Source: a bacterium | Lineage (GTDB): Bacteria > Zhuqueibacterota > QNDG01 > JAFGCO01 | Direction of reading: 5' to 3' | Assembly: GCA_016932575.1 (NCBI GenBank) | Contig: JAFGCO010000063.1 | Span: 13,316-77,315 of the forward strand | Length of the DNA: 64,000 nucleotides | Shown here: piece after piece, positions 53,852-62,491 of the stretch | Position numbering within the stretch: position 1 is the stretch's first letter | Layout of the letters: each line of letters opens with the position of its first letter | Program-made: the position numbers and the translations under genes | Notes under the pieces: generated by a model | Databases searched by the model: none | What the model was told of the DNA's origin: nothing | Seen by the model: only the letters and a program-made list of their open reading frames with translations

Positions 53852-54826
53852 ATGATTAATCGAAAAAAGATACTCGTCAGTTTGATCGTTTTATTCACCA
53901 TTCAGGGCATGGCGACTGATATTGGCAGAGGCGGTATGGCAGGCAGTTTTTTACGCATGGGGATCGGAGCACGTATGCTGGGTATGGGGGGTGGCTCTGC
54001 TGCCTTGACCGACGATGGTCATACTTTGTATTACAATCCTGCTGGCCTGGTCTTTCTGCAGGATCGCTGGATCACCCTGGCACTGCATAATATGGCGCTG
54101 GACCGCCATCTGATGTTTTTAGGATACGCTCAGTCTATCGGTCGTGAAGAACAGTCAAAACGCGGTATGCTGCGCGGTGGATTTGGCCTGGGATGGCTTT
54201 CGGCTGGTGTAAATGACATAGACCAACGGGATGAAAACGGAACACACCAAGGGACACTGTCGCACGGAGAGCACTGTTTTTATTTTTCATTTGCCGTGAA
54301 TCCACATTCCAGATTTTCAGTCGGATTAAGCGGAAAACTTCTTTACAGCCGTTTTCCGGATATTGCAAAAAAAGGGGGAGCGTTTTCGTCCGCGGGATTT
54401 GGCTTTGATTTTGGAGTGGTTTTTCGTCCGTTAAGTACAGTGACTTTCGGCGCCGCCCTGCGTGATGTGAGGACCAGATTGACATGGAATTCGCAGGAAG
54501 TGTATGATCAGGGGATTCAGGTGACGGATTATTTTCCGAAAGTGATGCAACTGGGCCTGGCCTGGCGCGGATTGTCAGAAAAAATGATACTGCATGCAGA
54601 TTATCAAAAAATTGAAGACATGCCGGGTATTGTATTATCCGGTATGGAATATACAATTTTGTCTCAATTTTTTCTTCGAATGGGCATAGATGACAAAGAA
54701 CCCGCCTTTGGTTTGGGTTGTTGCGGGGAAGTGTTTTCAAAAGGATTCAGGCTGGACTATGCTTATGTTTCGGACCCTGTCGCACCAAGAAACAATCACG
54801 TAATGACCTGTGCGTTTTATTTTTAA
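53852..54826 (+). CDS. PorV/PorQ-family outer-membrane protein
   Basis: 324 residues with a signal peptide (ILVSLIVLFTIQGMA). The family opening is GSFLRMGIGARMLGMGGGSAALTDDGHTLYYNPAG, followed by a FadL-like barrel with alternating strands (FSVGLSGKLLYS, FGAALRDVRTRL) and terminal aromatic residues (CAFYF). PorV is the shuttle component of type IX secretion; other members have unknown roles. Its place behind a gene with a sorting domain supports a secretion role. Confidence 0.88.
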   Translation: MINRKKILVSLIVLFTIQGMATDIGRGGMAGSFLRMGIGARMLGMGGGSAALTDDGHTLYYNPAGLVFLQDRWITLALHNMALDRHLMFLGYAQSIGREEQSKRGMLRGGFGLGWLSAGVNDIDQRDENGTHQGTLSHGEHCFYFSFAVNPHSRFSVGLSGKLLYSRFPDIAKKGGAFSSAGFGFDFGVVFRPLSTVTFGAALRDVRTRLTWNSQEVYDQGIQVTDYFPKVMQLGLAWRGLSEKMILHADYQKIEDMPGIVLSGMEYTILSQFFLRMGIDDKEPAFGLGCCGEVFSKGFRLDYAYVSDPVAPRNNHVMTCAFYF

Positions 54827-54907
54827 TATATTCGTCCTTGCATTCCGTTTTCAATTGAGCGAACACGATATTTGAAAGTTTTTATCATAATTCAACAGAG
54901 AGATCCC

Positions 54908-55789
54908 ATGAAAACAAATCGACAAATTTTTATTGCATTGTTATTCACTGTTGCTCAGCTTTCGGCAAGTGGATTTGCCACATTGAAAATGGGAAGTGAT
55001 GCTAAGACTGGTGGTATGGGCATGGCTGCCACCGCTTTGGCCGGAGATGGATCAGCAACGTTTTATAATCCTGCATCTGCCGGCATGGTTCGTGGTCACG
55101 ATCTGGTACTATCCCTTCATCAATGGATGGATGACCTGCAAAGTGAGTTTGCCGGTTTGGTGATTGGAAGCGGAAATCAGGGTGTGGGATTATATGTTTT
55201 GTTTACTGAAATTGGTCAATTGGAACATCGATTGGTTCCATCAGAGACTCCACTTGGAACATTTTCAGCACATGAAATGTGCATCGCTTTATCGTACGGA
55301 CGACGGATTGCATCAAATTTACGAATCGGTCTGTCCTTCAAGGGATATTATGAGAAAATTTTTATTGATGATACATGGGGGCTCGGTGGTGATATAGGTA
55401 TTTTATACGATATACCGTTTTACAGTCTTCGAATCGGAGGTGTACTGCAAAACATGGGTGACACCGGACGATTTAATCATCAATCAATCCCGCTTCCACT
55501 GACAGGAAGACTGGGTTTTTTCCTTCCGGTCTCCCTTTACGGTGGATCTTGGATTATCACACTGGATGGAGTGAAGGAAGAAGGATTCCCCGTACATGTC
55601 CACACCGGAACAGAATATTGCTGGCGTAAAACAATTGCTCTGCGCTTGGGTATGCAGACCGGATATGAAACAAGGAGTATATCAGGCGGTTTTGGAATTA
55701 TTTATCATCGGTTCCGTCTGGATTACAGTCTGATGCCCCTTTCCATGTTGGGTGACAGCCATCGATTGTCACTTGGTATATCATGGTAA
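54908..55789 (+). CDS. PorV/PorQ-family outer-membrane protein, second copy
   Basis: ATG 54908 (MKTNRQIFIALLFTVAQLSA) gives a clear signal peptide; the frame is open back to 54872. 293 residues. Family motif: FATLKMGSDAKTGGMGMAATALAGDGSATFYNPA. Barrel strands follow to LSLGISW. It is a distant paralogue of the upstream protein (shorter; the G-rich opening is KTGGMGM rather than RMLGMGG), nearer the PorQ type. It probably shares the upstream transcript. Confidence 0.85.
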   Translation: MKTNRQIFIALLFTVAQLSASGFATLKMGSDAKTGGMGMAATALAGDGSATFYNPASAGMVRGHDLVLSLHQWMDDLQSEFAGLVIGSGNQGVGLYVLFTEIGQLEHRLVPSETPLGTFSAHEMCIALSYGRRIASNLRIGLSFKGYYEKIFIDDTWGLGGDIGILYDIPFYSLRIGGVLQNMGDTGRFNHQSIPLPLTGRLGFFLPVSLYGGSWIITLDGVKEEGFPVHVHTGTEYCWRKTIALRLGMQTGYETRSISGGFGIIYHRFRLDYSLMPLSMLGDSHRLSLGISW

Positions 55790-55880
55790 AAGATATACAG
55801 AAACGGTTTCCAGGATTCCGCATTTTTTTATTAGACAGAATAATAGAAAGTCATCCATATTCAATAAGTTGAGGTAGGAT

Positions 55881-58034
55881 GTGAAAATTTATCTGGCCAT
55901 TGGCATCCATAATCATCAGCCGGTCGGCAATTTTGATTTTGTCCTCGAGGAAGCCTATGAAAAATCTTATCTGCCATTTTTCGAGCTTATTGAAAAGTAT
56001 CCCAACATTCGTTTGGCCATGCATTTTTCGGGCATTCTCCTGGAATGGATTGAAAAACATCATCCCGATTACATTGAGCGTATGAAAGCACGTGTTCATG
56101 CCGGTCAAATTGAGATGATGACAGGTGGCTATTACGAACCAATTTTATCAGTTATTCCTGAAAATGATTGTCAGGGGCAGATTGAAAAGTTGACTGCATA
56201 TATAAAGAAAAAAACAGGTGATACACCACAGGGGCTTTGGTGCGCTGAACGTATCTGGGAGCCTCAACTGGCAGGTCGCCTTGCAAAAGCCGGTGTAGAA
56301 TATTCAATTCTTGATGATACACATTTTAAATGTGCCGGATTGAGAGATGAACAGCTCTATGGCTATTTTATCACAGAGGAACTGGGAGCACCTCTGCGTC
56401 TTTTTCCAATCAGTGCAAAACTCAGATACACGATTCCTTTTCAGGATCCGTATGTTACCATTGATTATTGCCGGCATGTGGCTGAGACCAGGGATAATTT
56501 ACTATTGGTTTTCGCTGATGATGGAGAAAAATTCGGAGTCTGGCCAAATACTTATGATCATGTTTTTACGAATGGCTGGCTTGAATCTTTTTTTCAGGCA
56601 CTTGAAGAAAACAGCGACTGGCTTCAATTAATCCATTTTCGCGATGTGCTTAAGCAATTACCGCCACACGGCAGGGTTTATCTACCCACGGCTTCATACA
56701 TGGAAATGATGCAATGGACATTGCCTGCGGCTGGTTATCGTGAGTATGAAGATTTTGAAAATCGTCTGAAATCTGAAGGCTTATGGGACCAATACGGAAT
56801 TTATGTTCGTGGAGGCATATGGCGCAGTTTTTTGGCCAAGTATTCGGAATCCAATCATATGCATAAAAAGATGATCCGTGTCAGCCGTAAACTTTCAACA
56901 GCGACACTGACGAAGAAAGAGAGAATCGCTGCACAGGATCATTTATGGGCCGGACAATGCAACTGTCCTTACTGGCATGGTGTTTTTGGGGGATTGTATC
57001 TTCCACATTTGCGGCATGCCAACTTTAGCGAGCTGATTCGTGCGGAACATATCATTGATCATGCCACTCATGATGAAGAGAATTGGGTGCAGGCAGAAGT
57101 TACGGATTTTGACTCTGACGGGCATGATGAAATCATTTTAGAGAACGATTGTATCAATGTTTATTTTTCATCTCTGGGCGGCCGTATAATCGAATTGGAT
57201 GACCGTCAAATTGCGCATAATTATCTGAACCTGCTCAACCGTCGGGAGGAAGGATATCATCGAAAATTGCTGGAATTGACTCAGGACATGTCTTCTCAGA
57301 AACAAGTTTCCAGTATTCACGATATCGTATCTGCAAAAGAAGAAGGCTTGGATCGTTATTTGGTTTTTGATCCATATCGTCGCGGAAGCTGGATCGATCA
57401 TTTTCTCGGTGAAGTGACGACTCTGAAAACCTTTTCATCTGGCAACTATCCTGAAACGGGAGATTTTGTGGATTCACCTTATAAGCACATGATTAAAACC
57501 AAAAAGTCTTTGGTGACACTCATGTTATCCAGAAATGGCAGCGTCGAAAATAAAGGTGGATTATGTCCTGTCAGTATTGAGAAGCGGTTTATTATGAAAT
57601 CCGGCGCTTCTAAAATTAAAGTTGATTATCAGATTACAAACTTGTCCGAGGAATCTATTTCTTTATGGTTTGCCATTGAACATGGATTCGCCTTTCATGC
57701 GGGCAATGATCCAAAACGCTTTTACAGAATTAACCGGAGATCTCCTGAAAATCCTTCTCTGAGCGGCATCGCCGAAGAAAGCGGAGTTACCCATTTTTCT
57801 CTCTCGGATAACTATTTGAATGTTACGATTACACTGACATGGAATAAGCCTGCGGATTTGTGGCGCTTTCCTATAGAGACTGTTTCCATGTCGGAAGCCG
57901 GCTTCGAGCGTGTATATCAGGGATCCGTAGCGTTATGTCATTGGAAACTTGAGTTATCCCCCGGAGAAGCTCAAAAGCTGGAACTTGTTGAACAAATTGA
58001 AAATAGCTCTCGGGGTCAATTAAAAAATAGTTGA
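55881..58034 (+). CDS. GH57 4-alpha-glucanotransferase/alpha-amylase-like enzyme
   Basis: 717 residues, start GTG 55881 (GAGG eight bases before). GH57 motifs in order: HNHQP (10-14), GGYYEPI (82-88), the nucleophile Glu123 in WCAERIWEP, the acid/base Asp214 in FADDGEKFG, and HLWAGQCNCPYWHGVFGGLY. Both catalytic positions have the same residue numbers as in the Thermococcus litoralis glucanotransferase. The C-terminal DUF1925/DUF1926 beta domains are present (SMSEAGFERVYQGS). No signal peptide, so it acts on cytoplasmic alpha-glucans such as glycogen. Confidence 0.93.
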   Translation: MKIYLAIGIHNHQPVGNFDFVLEEAYEKSYLPFFELIEKYPNIRLAMHFSGILLEWIEKHHPDYIERMKARVHAGQIEMMTGGYYEPILSVIPENDCQGQIEKLTAYIKKKTGDTPQGLWCAERIWEPQLAGRLAKAGVEYSILDDTHFKCAGLRDEQLYGYFITEELGAPLRLFPISAKLRYTIPFQDPYVTIDYCRHVAETRDNLLLVFADDGEKFGVWPNTYDHVFTNGWLESFFQALEENSDWLQLIHFRDVLKQLPPHGRVYLPTASYMEMMQWTLPAAGYREYEDFENRLKSEGLWDQYGIYVRGGIWRSFLAKYSESNHMHKKMIRVSRKLSTATLTKKERIAAQDHLWAGQCNCPYWHGVFGGLYLPHLRHANFSELIRAEHIIDHATHDEENWVQAEVTDFDSDGHDEIILENDCINVYFSSLGGRIIELDDRQIAHNYLNLLNRREEGYHRKLLELTQDMSSQKQVSSIHDIVSAKEEGLDRYLVFDPYRRGSWIDHFLGEVTTLKTFSSGNYPETGDFVDSPYKHMIKTKKSLVTLMLSRNGSVENKGGLCPVSIEKRFIMKSGASKIKVDYQITNLSEESISLWFAIEHGFAFHAGNDPKRFYRINRRSPENPSLSGIAEESGVTHFSLSDNYLNVTITLTWNKPADLWRFPIETVSMSEAGFERVYQGSVALCHWKLELSPGEAQKLELVEQIENSSRGQLKNS

Positions 58035-58059
58035 CTTTTATGGTGAAATTGGTTATAAT
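58031..58059 (+). promoter_or_regulatory. Near-consensus sigma-70 promoter of the exbB operon
   Basis: TTGACT (58031-58036), 17-bp spacer, TATAAT (58054-58059). The -35 box overlaps the stop codon of the GH57 gene. Predicted start near 58066, about 78 nt before the exbB start. Confidence 0.75.
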
Positions 58060-58143
58060 CTACGGATATATTTGTTGAGTATTTTTACATTCGTTTATTT
58101 AGCGTTATAATTTTTTACAACCCAATTATGGAGGTTATTGGAT

Positions 58144-58755
58144 ATGGTAGAAAGATTTGTTGAAGGCGGCGCTTTTATGTATCCGATTCTGTTTTGTCTG
58201 GTTATTGGCCTGGCTATCAGTATCGAGCGTTTTATATCGTTATCCCGCGCAAGTGTAAATACCAAACAATTTTTAAGTGACGTTATTTCAGCAATGGATA
58301 AGGGCGGCACTGAACAGGCTGTGAATGTTTGTCAAGAGACCAAAGGACCGGTAGCTGCTATTTTTCATGCGGGATTGTCCCGGGCTGAACGTGGACTGGA
58401 AGCTGTTGAGAAAGCCATTACAAATGCCGGAACCATTGAAATGGCTTTTCTGGAAAGAGGGATGATCTGGCTGTCCACATTTATAACAGTTGCACCAATG
58501 CTCGGATTTACTGGAACCGTAGCCGGAATGGTAACGGCATTTGATGATATTGCTAAAGCCAATGAAATTTCACCTTCAGTCGTGGCCGGTGGTATCAAGA
58601 TTGCGTTGTTGACTACGTTGTTTGGTTTGATTGTTGCGATTCTTCTTCAGATTTGTCATAATTATTTTATCTCTAAAATCGATGCTCTGGTCATCGATAT
58701 GGAGGAAACGTCAGCTGAATTGGTTGATCATCTGGTCGCTCACGAAAAAAGATAA
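58144..58755 (+). CDS. exbB: MotA/TolQ/ExbB proton-channel protein
   Basis: ATG 58144, nine bases after GGAGG (58130-58134). 203 residues, three membrane segments (MYPILFCLVIGLAISI, LSTFITVAPMLGFTGTVAGM, ALLTTLFGLIVAILLQI). The TVAPMLGFTGTVAGMVTAF stretch is the family core. With the two ExbD proteins it converts proton flow into movement of TonB, here for the TonB receptor at 34705 and others. Confidence 0.93.
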   Translation: MVERFVEGGAFMYPILFCLVIGLAISIERFISLSRASVNTKQFLSDVISAMDKGGTEQAVNVCQETKGPVAAIFHAGLSRAERGLEAVEKAITNAGTIEMAFLERGMIWLSTFITVAPMLGFTGTVAGMVTAFDDIAKANEISPSVVAGGIKIALLTTLFGLIVAILLQICHNYFISKIDALVIDMEETSAELVDHLVAHEKR

Positions 58756-58769
58756 GGGAGGTTCTTGTC

Positions 58770-59171
58770 ATGCTGCTTGAAAAAAAGCGAGAGCGAATAG
58801 TCCAGATCCCCACAGCTTCTATGGCTGATATTGCATTTCTTCTGCTCACATTTTTCCTGGTTACTACCAGTTTGGACCTGGATAAAGGGTTGCAGCTGGC
58901 ACTTCCGCCAAAAGGAGAGGTCGCACCCATGTCACAGGACAAAATTGCAACCCTCTTTGTAAACGCGGCCGGTGAAGTTTTGCTGGATGAGGAAGAAATA
59001 CCGATGAATTTGATAAAGGACCGGTTAAAGGTTCGTCTCGCCAGGAAACCGGATTTAATTATTTCAATTAAAACTGACAGTGAAACACCATATCAAGCAT
59101 TTATGAGTGTGCTGGATCAGGTTCAGTTGGCTGAAGCCACATTGATTTCTATTGCAGAACCTGAGACTTAA
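58770..59171 (+). CDS. exbD: ExbD/TolR-family protein, first copy
   Basis: 133 residues. The single membrane segment with the proton-carrying Asp is ASMADIAFLLLTFFLVTTSL. The periplasmic domain (LPPKGEVAPM, VNAAGEVLLDEEEIP, IISIKTDSETPYQAFM) is complete. It lies 14 bp after exbB with a GGGAGG site. Confidence 0.92.
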   Translation: MLLEKKRERIVQIPTASMADIAFLLLTFFLVTTSLDLDKGLQLALPPKGEVAPMSQDKIATLFVNAAGEVLLDEEEIPMNLIKDRLKVRLARKPDLIISIKTDSETPYQAFMSVLDQVQLAEATLISIAEPET

Positions 59172-59188
59172 TCCGCAGGAGTTCGATT

Positions 59189-59599
59189 ATGGCCATACAG
59201 AAAAAATCAAAAGCAAGTCAGGAAATTCCAACTGCATCCATGCCGGATATTGTGTTCATGTTGCTTCTCTTTTTTATGGTGACCACTGTTTTTCGACAAA
59301 GTACAGGATTGCCTATTGAGTTGCCTAAAGCCAAAAAGATTCAAAAACTTGAAGCAAAAAAGAATGTTGTGAGCATTTGGGGCAATGAACAGCAAGACAT
59401 TTCCATTGACGACAAGCTGGTTGATAAAATGTCAGACATCCGACGAATTATGTACGAAAAGATGATTGAAAATCCACGTATTGTCGTTTCCCTGAAGATT
59501 GATAAAGCTGCCAATATGGGAATGGTCAATGATATTCAGCAGGAACTGCGGGAAGTGAATGCCCTTCGAGTTAATTATACTGCCATTTATGGCGATTAA
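59189..59599 (+). CDS. exbD: ExbD/TolR-family protein, second copy
   Basis: 136 residues. Membrane segment with Asp: ASMPDIVFMLLLFFMVTTVF. Periplasmic part PIELPKAKKIQKLEAKKNVV and VVSLKIDKAANMGMVNDIQQ. Paired ExbD proteins are common in FCB bacteria and suggest a heteromeric motor complex. Confidence 0.92.
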   Translation: MAIQKKSKASQEIPTASMPDIVFMLLLFFMVTTVFRQSTGLPIELPKAKKIQKLEAKKNVVSIWGNEQQDISIDDKLVDKMSDIRRIMYEKMIENPRIVVSLKIDKAANMGMVNDIQQELREVNALRVNYTAIYGD

Positions 59600-59614
59600 G
59601 AGAGGTGATTTTAA

Positions 59615-60253
59615 ATGAGAGATAGCCCAACCAAACAACTTAAGCTGCAGTATAAGAAGAATTTGGAAGTGGGTCTGGTTGTTTCCCTGATAGTGATCAC
59701 TTTTTTATTGCAGGCCTTTAAAAAGTTTGAAGCAACCTCAAAATTAACAAAAACCAAGATGTCAAAATTGGAAATTCAGGAGGTTCCTCAGACACAACAA
59801 CAGAAACAGGCTGCAGCACCCTCGCGTCCGACAGTTCCGATCGCAACGGAGGATGAAGATCTTATTGGAGATGAAGATATTGATTTTTCAATGTTTGATT
59901 TTGATCAGGAACTCGAACTCCCGCCGCCACCGGAAGAAGACGATGATATGTTTGTGTTTGTGCCTTATGATGAACCCCCTCAACCCATAGGTGGATTTGC
60001 GGCTATTCAGAAAAAACTCGTCTATCCAGAAATCGCAAGAAAAGCGGGAGTAGAAGGACGTGTCACTGTACAAGCCCAAGTTGATGTGGATGGTTCAGTG
60101 ATTAGGACTAAAGTTGTCCAATCATTGGGACCGAACGGATGTGACGAAGCAGCTATTGAAGCCATTCGATCGGTTAAATGGAAACCGGCTAAACAGCGTG
60201 ACAGAGCAGTAAAAGTCTGGATCGCAGTGCCGGTAGATTTTAAGCTGAGATAA
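59615..60253 (+). CDS. tonB: TonB-like energy transducer
   Basis: 212 residues. One N-terminal membrane anchor (VGLVVSLIVITFLLQAF), an acidic and Pro-containing linker (EDEDLIGDEDIDFSMFDF, ELPPPPEEDDD) in place of the usual Pro-Lys/Pro-Glu repeats, and a full C-terminal TonB domain (GGFAAIQKKLVYPEIARKAG to VKWKPAKQRDRAVKVWIAVP). The very acidic linker is unusual. Last gene of the operon; terminator at 60372. Confidence 0.92.
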   Translation: MRDSPTKQLKLQYKKNLEVGLVVSLIVITFLLQAFKKFEATSKLTKTKMSKLEIQEVPQTQQQKQAAAPSRPTVPIATEDEDLIGDEDIDFSMFDFDQELELPPPPEEDDDMFVFVPYDEPPQPIGGFAAIQKKLVYPEIARKAGVEGRVTVQAQVDVDGSVIRTKVVQSLGPNGCDEAAIEAIRSVKWKPAKQRDRAVKVWIAVPVDFKLR

Positions 60254-60333
60254 ACCTTTTTGATTCAATGCAATCCTGTAATTTTAAATACAGGGGCGTA
60301 TTGATATGAATGATTTAATTTGTTGAAAATGAA

Positions 60334-60362
60334 TTGACAAAGATTACGTTATTATATGTAAT
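60334..60362 (+). promoter_or_regulatory. Sigma-70-like promoter immediately before a terminator
   Basis: TTGACA (60334-60339), 17-bp spacer, TGTAAT (60357-60362). ATTAC (60343-60347) and GTAAT (60358-60362) form an inverted repeat inside it. The predicted start near 60369 is only a few bases before the terminator at 60372, so either obg is controlled by attenuation or one of the two elements is not functional. Confidence 0.4.
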
Positions 60363-60371
60363 GGAACAAGC

Positions 60372-60399
60372 AAGGCAGTGCATGACCACTGCCTTTTTT
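60372..60399 (+). terminator. Intrinsic terminator between tonB and obg
   Basis: AAGGCAGTG (60372-60380) and CACTGCCTT (60387-60395) pair perfectly with a 6-nt loop, followed by TTTTTT overlapping the stem end (60394-60399). A textbook intrinsic terminator, 17 bases before the obg start codon. Confidence 0.85.
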
Positions 60400-60416
60400 A
60401 ATATGGGCGGCTGAAG

Positions 60417-61409
60417 ATGGATTTTGTTGATGAAGTTCATTTTGAAGTTCAAGGTGGGCGAGGTGGAAAAGGGTGTGTCAGTTTCAGGCGGGAAAAATAT
60501 GTTCCGAAAGGGGGACCGGATGGAGGTGATGGAGGAAAGGGGGGAGATGTTGTTATTAAAGTTGATTCCCGGTTTTCCACATTATTTGACCTGCGCCGGA
60601 AGAAATTATACCGGGCTGGCAATGGCCTGCATGGAAAAGGCAAGAACATGCATGGAAAACAAGGAAAAGATGTTGAAATTCATGTTCCTCCAGGTACGCT
60701 GGTTTATGATGAAGAAAATTGTATGTGTTTGGGAGACCTTAAAAATGAGCATGAGGTTCTCATTGTAGCTCGGGGAGGAAAAGGAGGAAAAGGAAACGCC
60801 CGTTTTGCGTCAGCGACATTTCAAGCACCTGATTTTTCTGAAGAGGGATTGCCGGGATTCAGACGCAAACTTCGTCTTGAATTGAAACTCCTGGCGGATG
60901 CTGGATTGGTTGGATGGCCGAATGCCGGGAAATCTACATTGCTTGCTGCTTTGTCAGCTGCAAGACCCAAAATCGCGGATTATCCATTCACCACTCTGGC
61001 TCCCAATCTTGGCGTTGTTACACTTGGTGATTATCGCCAGTTTGTGCTGGCGGATATTCCGGGATTAATACCGGGTGCTCATTTGGGAAAAGGATTGGGT
61101 GATCGATTTTTACGACATATTGAAAGAACACGCGTACTAATTTTTATGCTGGAGTGTACTGATGATCAATACCTGGATACTTATTCATCGTTAATTAGAG
61201 AACTCAAGCAATTTAACGATTCCTTATTGAAAAAGCCCCGGTTGATCGTATTTACAAAGATTGATGTTTTAACCGGGGAGCAAAAGGATCAGTTACCAGA
61301 AAAAATTGATGGGAATATCTGTTTTCCGATATCATCAATTTCGCGGGAGGGCCTTGAATTATTGAAAAAAGGTATTGCGGTCCATCTGGAGTATCATCAT
61401 AATGCATGA
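60417..61409 (+). CDS. obg: GTPase Obg/CgtA
   Basis: 330 residues. The glycine-rich Obg fold (VQGGRGGKGCVSFRREKYVP, GGPDGGDGGKGGDVV, ARGGKGGKGNARF) is followed by the G domain: G1 GWPNAGKST, G2 DYPFTTLAPN, G3 ADIPGLIPGAHLGKGLG, G4 FTKIDV and G5 SSISREG. There is no C-terminal OCT domain, as in many FCB members. It acts in late 50S ribosome assembly and stress response. It overlaps dprA by eight bases. Confidence 0.96.
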   Translation: MDFVDEVHFEVQGGRGGKGCVSFRREKYVPKGGPDGGDGGKGGDVVIKVDSRFSTLFDLRRKKLYRAGNGLHGKGKNMHGKQGKDVEIHVPPGTLVYDEENCMCLGDLKNEHEVLIVARGGKGGKGNARFASATFQAPDFSEEGLPGFRRKLRLELKLLADAGLVGWPNAGKSTLLAALSAARPKIADYPFTTLAPNLGVVTLGDYRQFVLADIPGLIPGAHLGKGLGDRFLRHIERTRVLIFMLECTDDQYLDTYSSLIRELKQFNDSLLKKPRLIVFTKIDVLTGEQKDQLPEKIDGNICFPISSISREGLELLKKGIAVHLEYHHNA

Positions 61410-62490
61410 ATTGGTTCATTTACTTCAACTTATTTCTGTGCCCGGGATTGGAAATCAGAGAGCACGGAATCTCATTCAGCGATTCGGATCTCCTCAAAAT
61501 GTGATGAAAGCGGATATTCATGAGTTGCGTGAAGTGGGTTTGGTGGATGAAAAGACGGCGAACAGCATTCGACAAGGAATGAATGCAGACTATGCAGAGA
61601 AACAACTCGAATCTGCCGAAAAATTGGGTGTTGATTTCTGTTCGATCTGGGATGAAAAATACCCGGAATTGCTTAAAAAAATACATGATCCGCCTGTTCT
61701 TCTTTTTACAAAAGGGAATGGCAATTTTTGTGTGGAACGTTCCATTGCAGTTGTAGGCACCCGTGCCCCTTCGGCCTATGGAAGACGCATGTCAGAATTA
61801 TTGGCTTCGAATCTTGTTCAGCACCAGATTACAGTAGTCAGCGGCCTGGCGCGCGGTATTGATACTGCTGCTCATTCTGGTGTACTGAAGAGCGGCGGTA
61901 AGACCATCGCAGTGTTAGGCTGCGGCATAAATGTCGTTTATCCTCCTGAAAATATAAAGCTCTATGATCGTATTCAGGAAGAAGGACTATTGGTTTCGGA
62001 ATTTCCATTGGATGAGCAGCCCTTGGCGGGACATTTTCCTCGAAGAAATCGGATTATTAGTGGATTGAGTTTAGGTACCGTTGTCATCGAAGCCGGAGAG
62101 AGGAGCGGAGCATTGATTACAGCATACATGGCACTTGAACAGGGACGTGAGGTGTTTGCTCTGCCAGGTCATGTTGGACAAAAATTAAGCAGAGGACCGC
62201 ATCGGCTGATCAAAGAGGGTGCAAAATTAATTGAATGTGTGGAAGATATTATCGATGAGATCCCGTCTTTAAAATCCGAGGTACAAGAAAAAAGGCGGAA
62301 TCATATTGTTAATAATCTTTCTGTCATTGAAAAAAAAATCTGGCAGGCTTTATCCGATGAACCCAAACATATCGATGCTGTTTCGGCAGAACTTGAACTT
62401 TCGACATCAGAATTGCTGGCCTATCTTTTATCAATGGAATTGAAAAATTATATTCGTCAATTAAGTGGAATGAAGTTTGTGAGGCAATGA
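61402..62490 (+). CDS. dprA: DNA-processing protein DprA
   Basis: ATG 61402 overlaps the obg stop. 362 residues in three parts: an N-terminal SAM/HhH-like domain (ISVPGIGNQRARNLIQRFGS), the Rossmann core (AVVGTRAPSAYGRRM, VVSGLARGIDTAAHSG, AVLGCGINVVYPPEN, FPRRNRIISGLS and VIEAGERSGALITA) and a C-terminal winged helix (VIEKKIWQALSDEPKHIDAV). It loads RecA on incoming single-stranded DNA, so this organism may take up DNA; no com genes lie in the window. Confidence 0.95.
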   Translation: MHELVHLLQLISVPGIGNQRARNLIQRFGSPQNVMKADIHELREVGLVDEKTANSIRQGMNADYAEKQLESAEKLGVDFCSIWDEKYPELLKKIHDPPVLLFTKGNGNFCVERSIAVVGTRAPSAYGRRMSELLASNLVQHQITVVSGLARGIDTAAHSGVLKSGGKTIAVLGCGINVVYPPENIKLYDRIQEEGLLVSEFPLDEQPLAGHFPRRNRIISGLSLGTVVIEAGERSGALITAYMALEQGREVFALPGHVGQKLSRGPHRLIKEGAKLIECVEDIIDEIPSLKSEVQEKRRNHIVNNLSVIEKKIWQALSDEPKHIDAVSAELELSTSELLAYLLSMELKNYIRQLSGMKFVRQ

Positions 62491-62491
62491 T

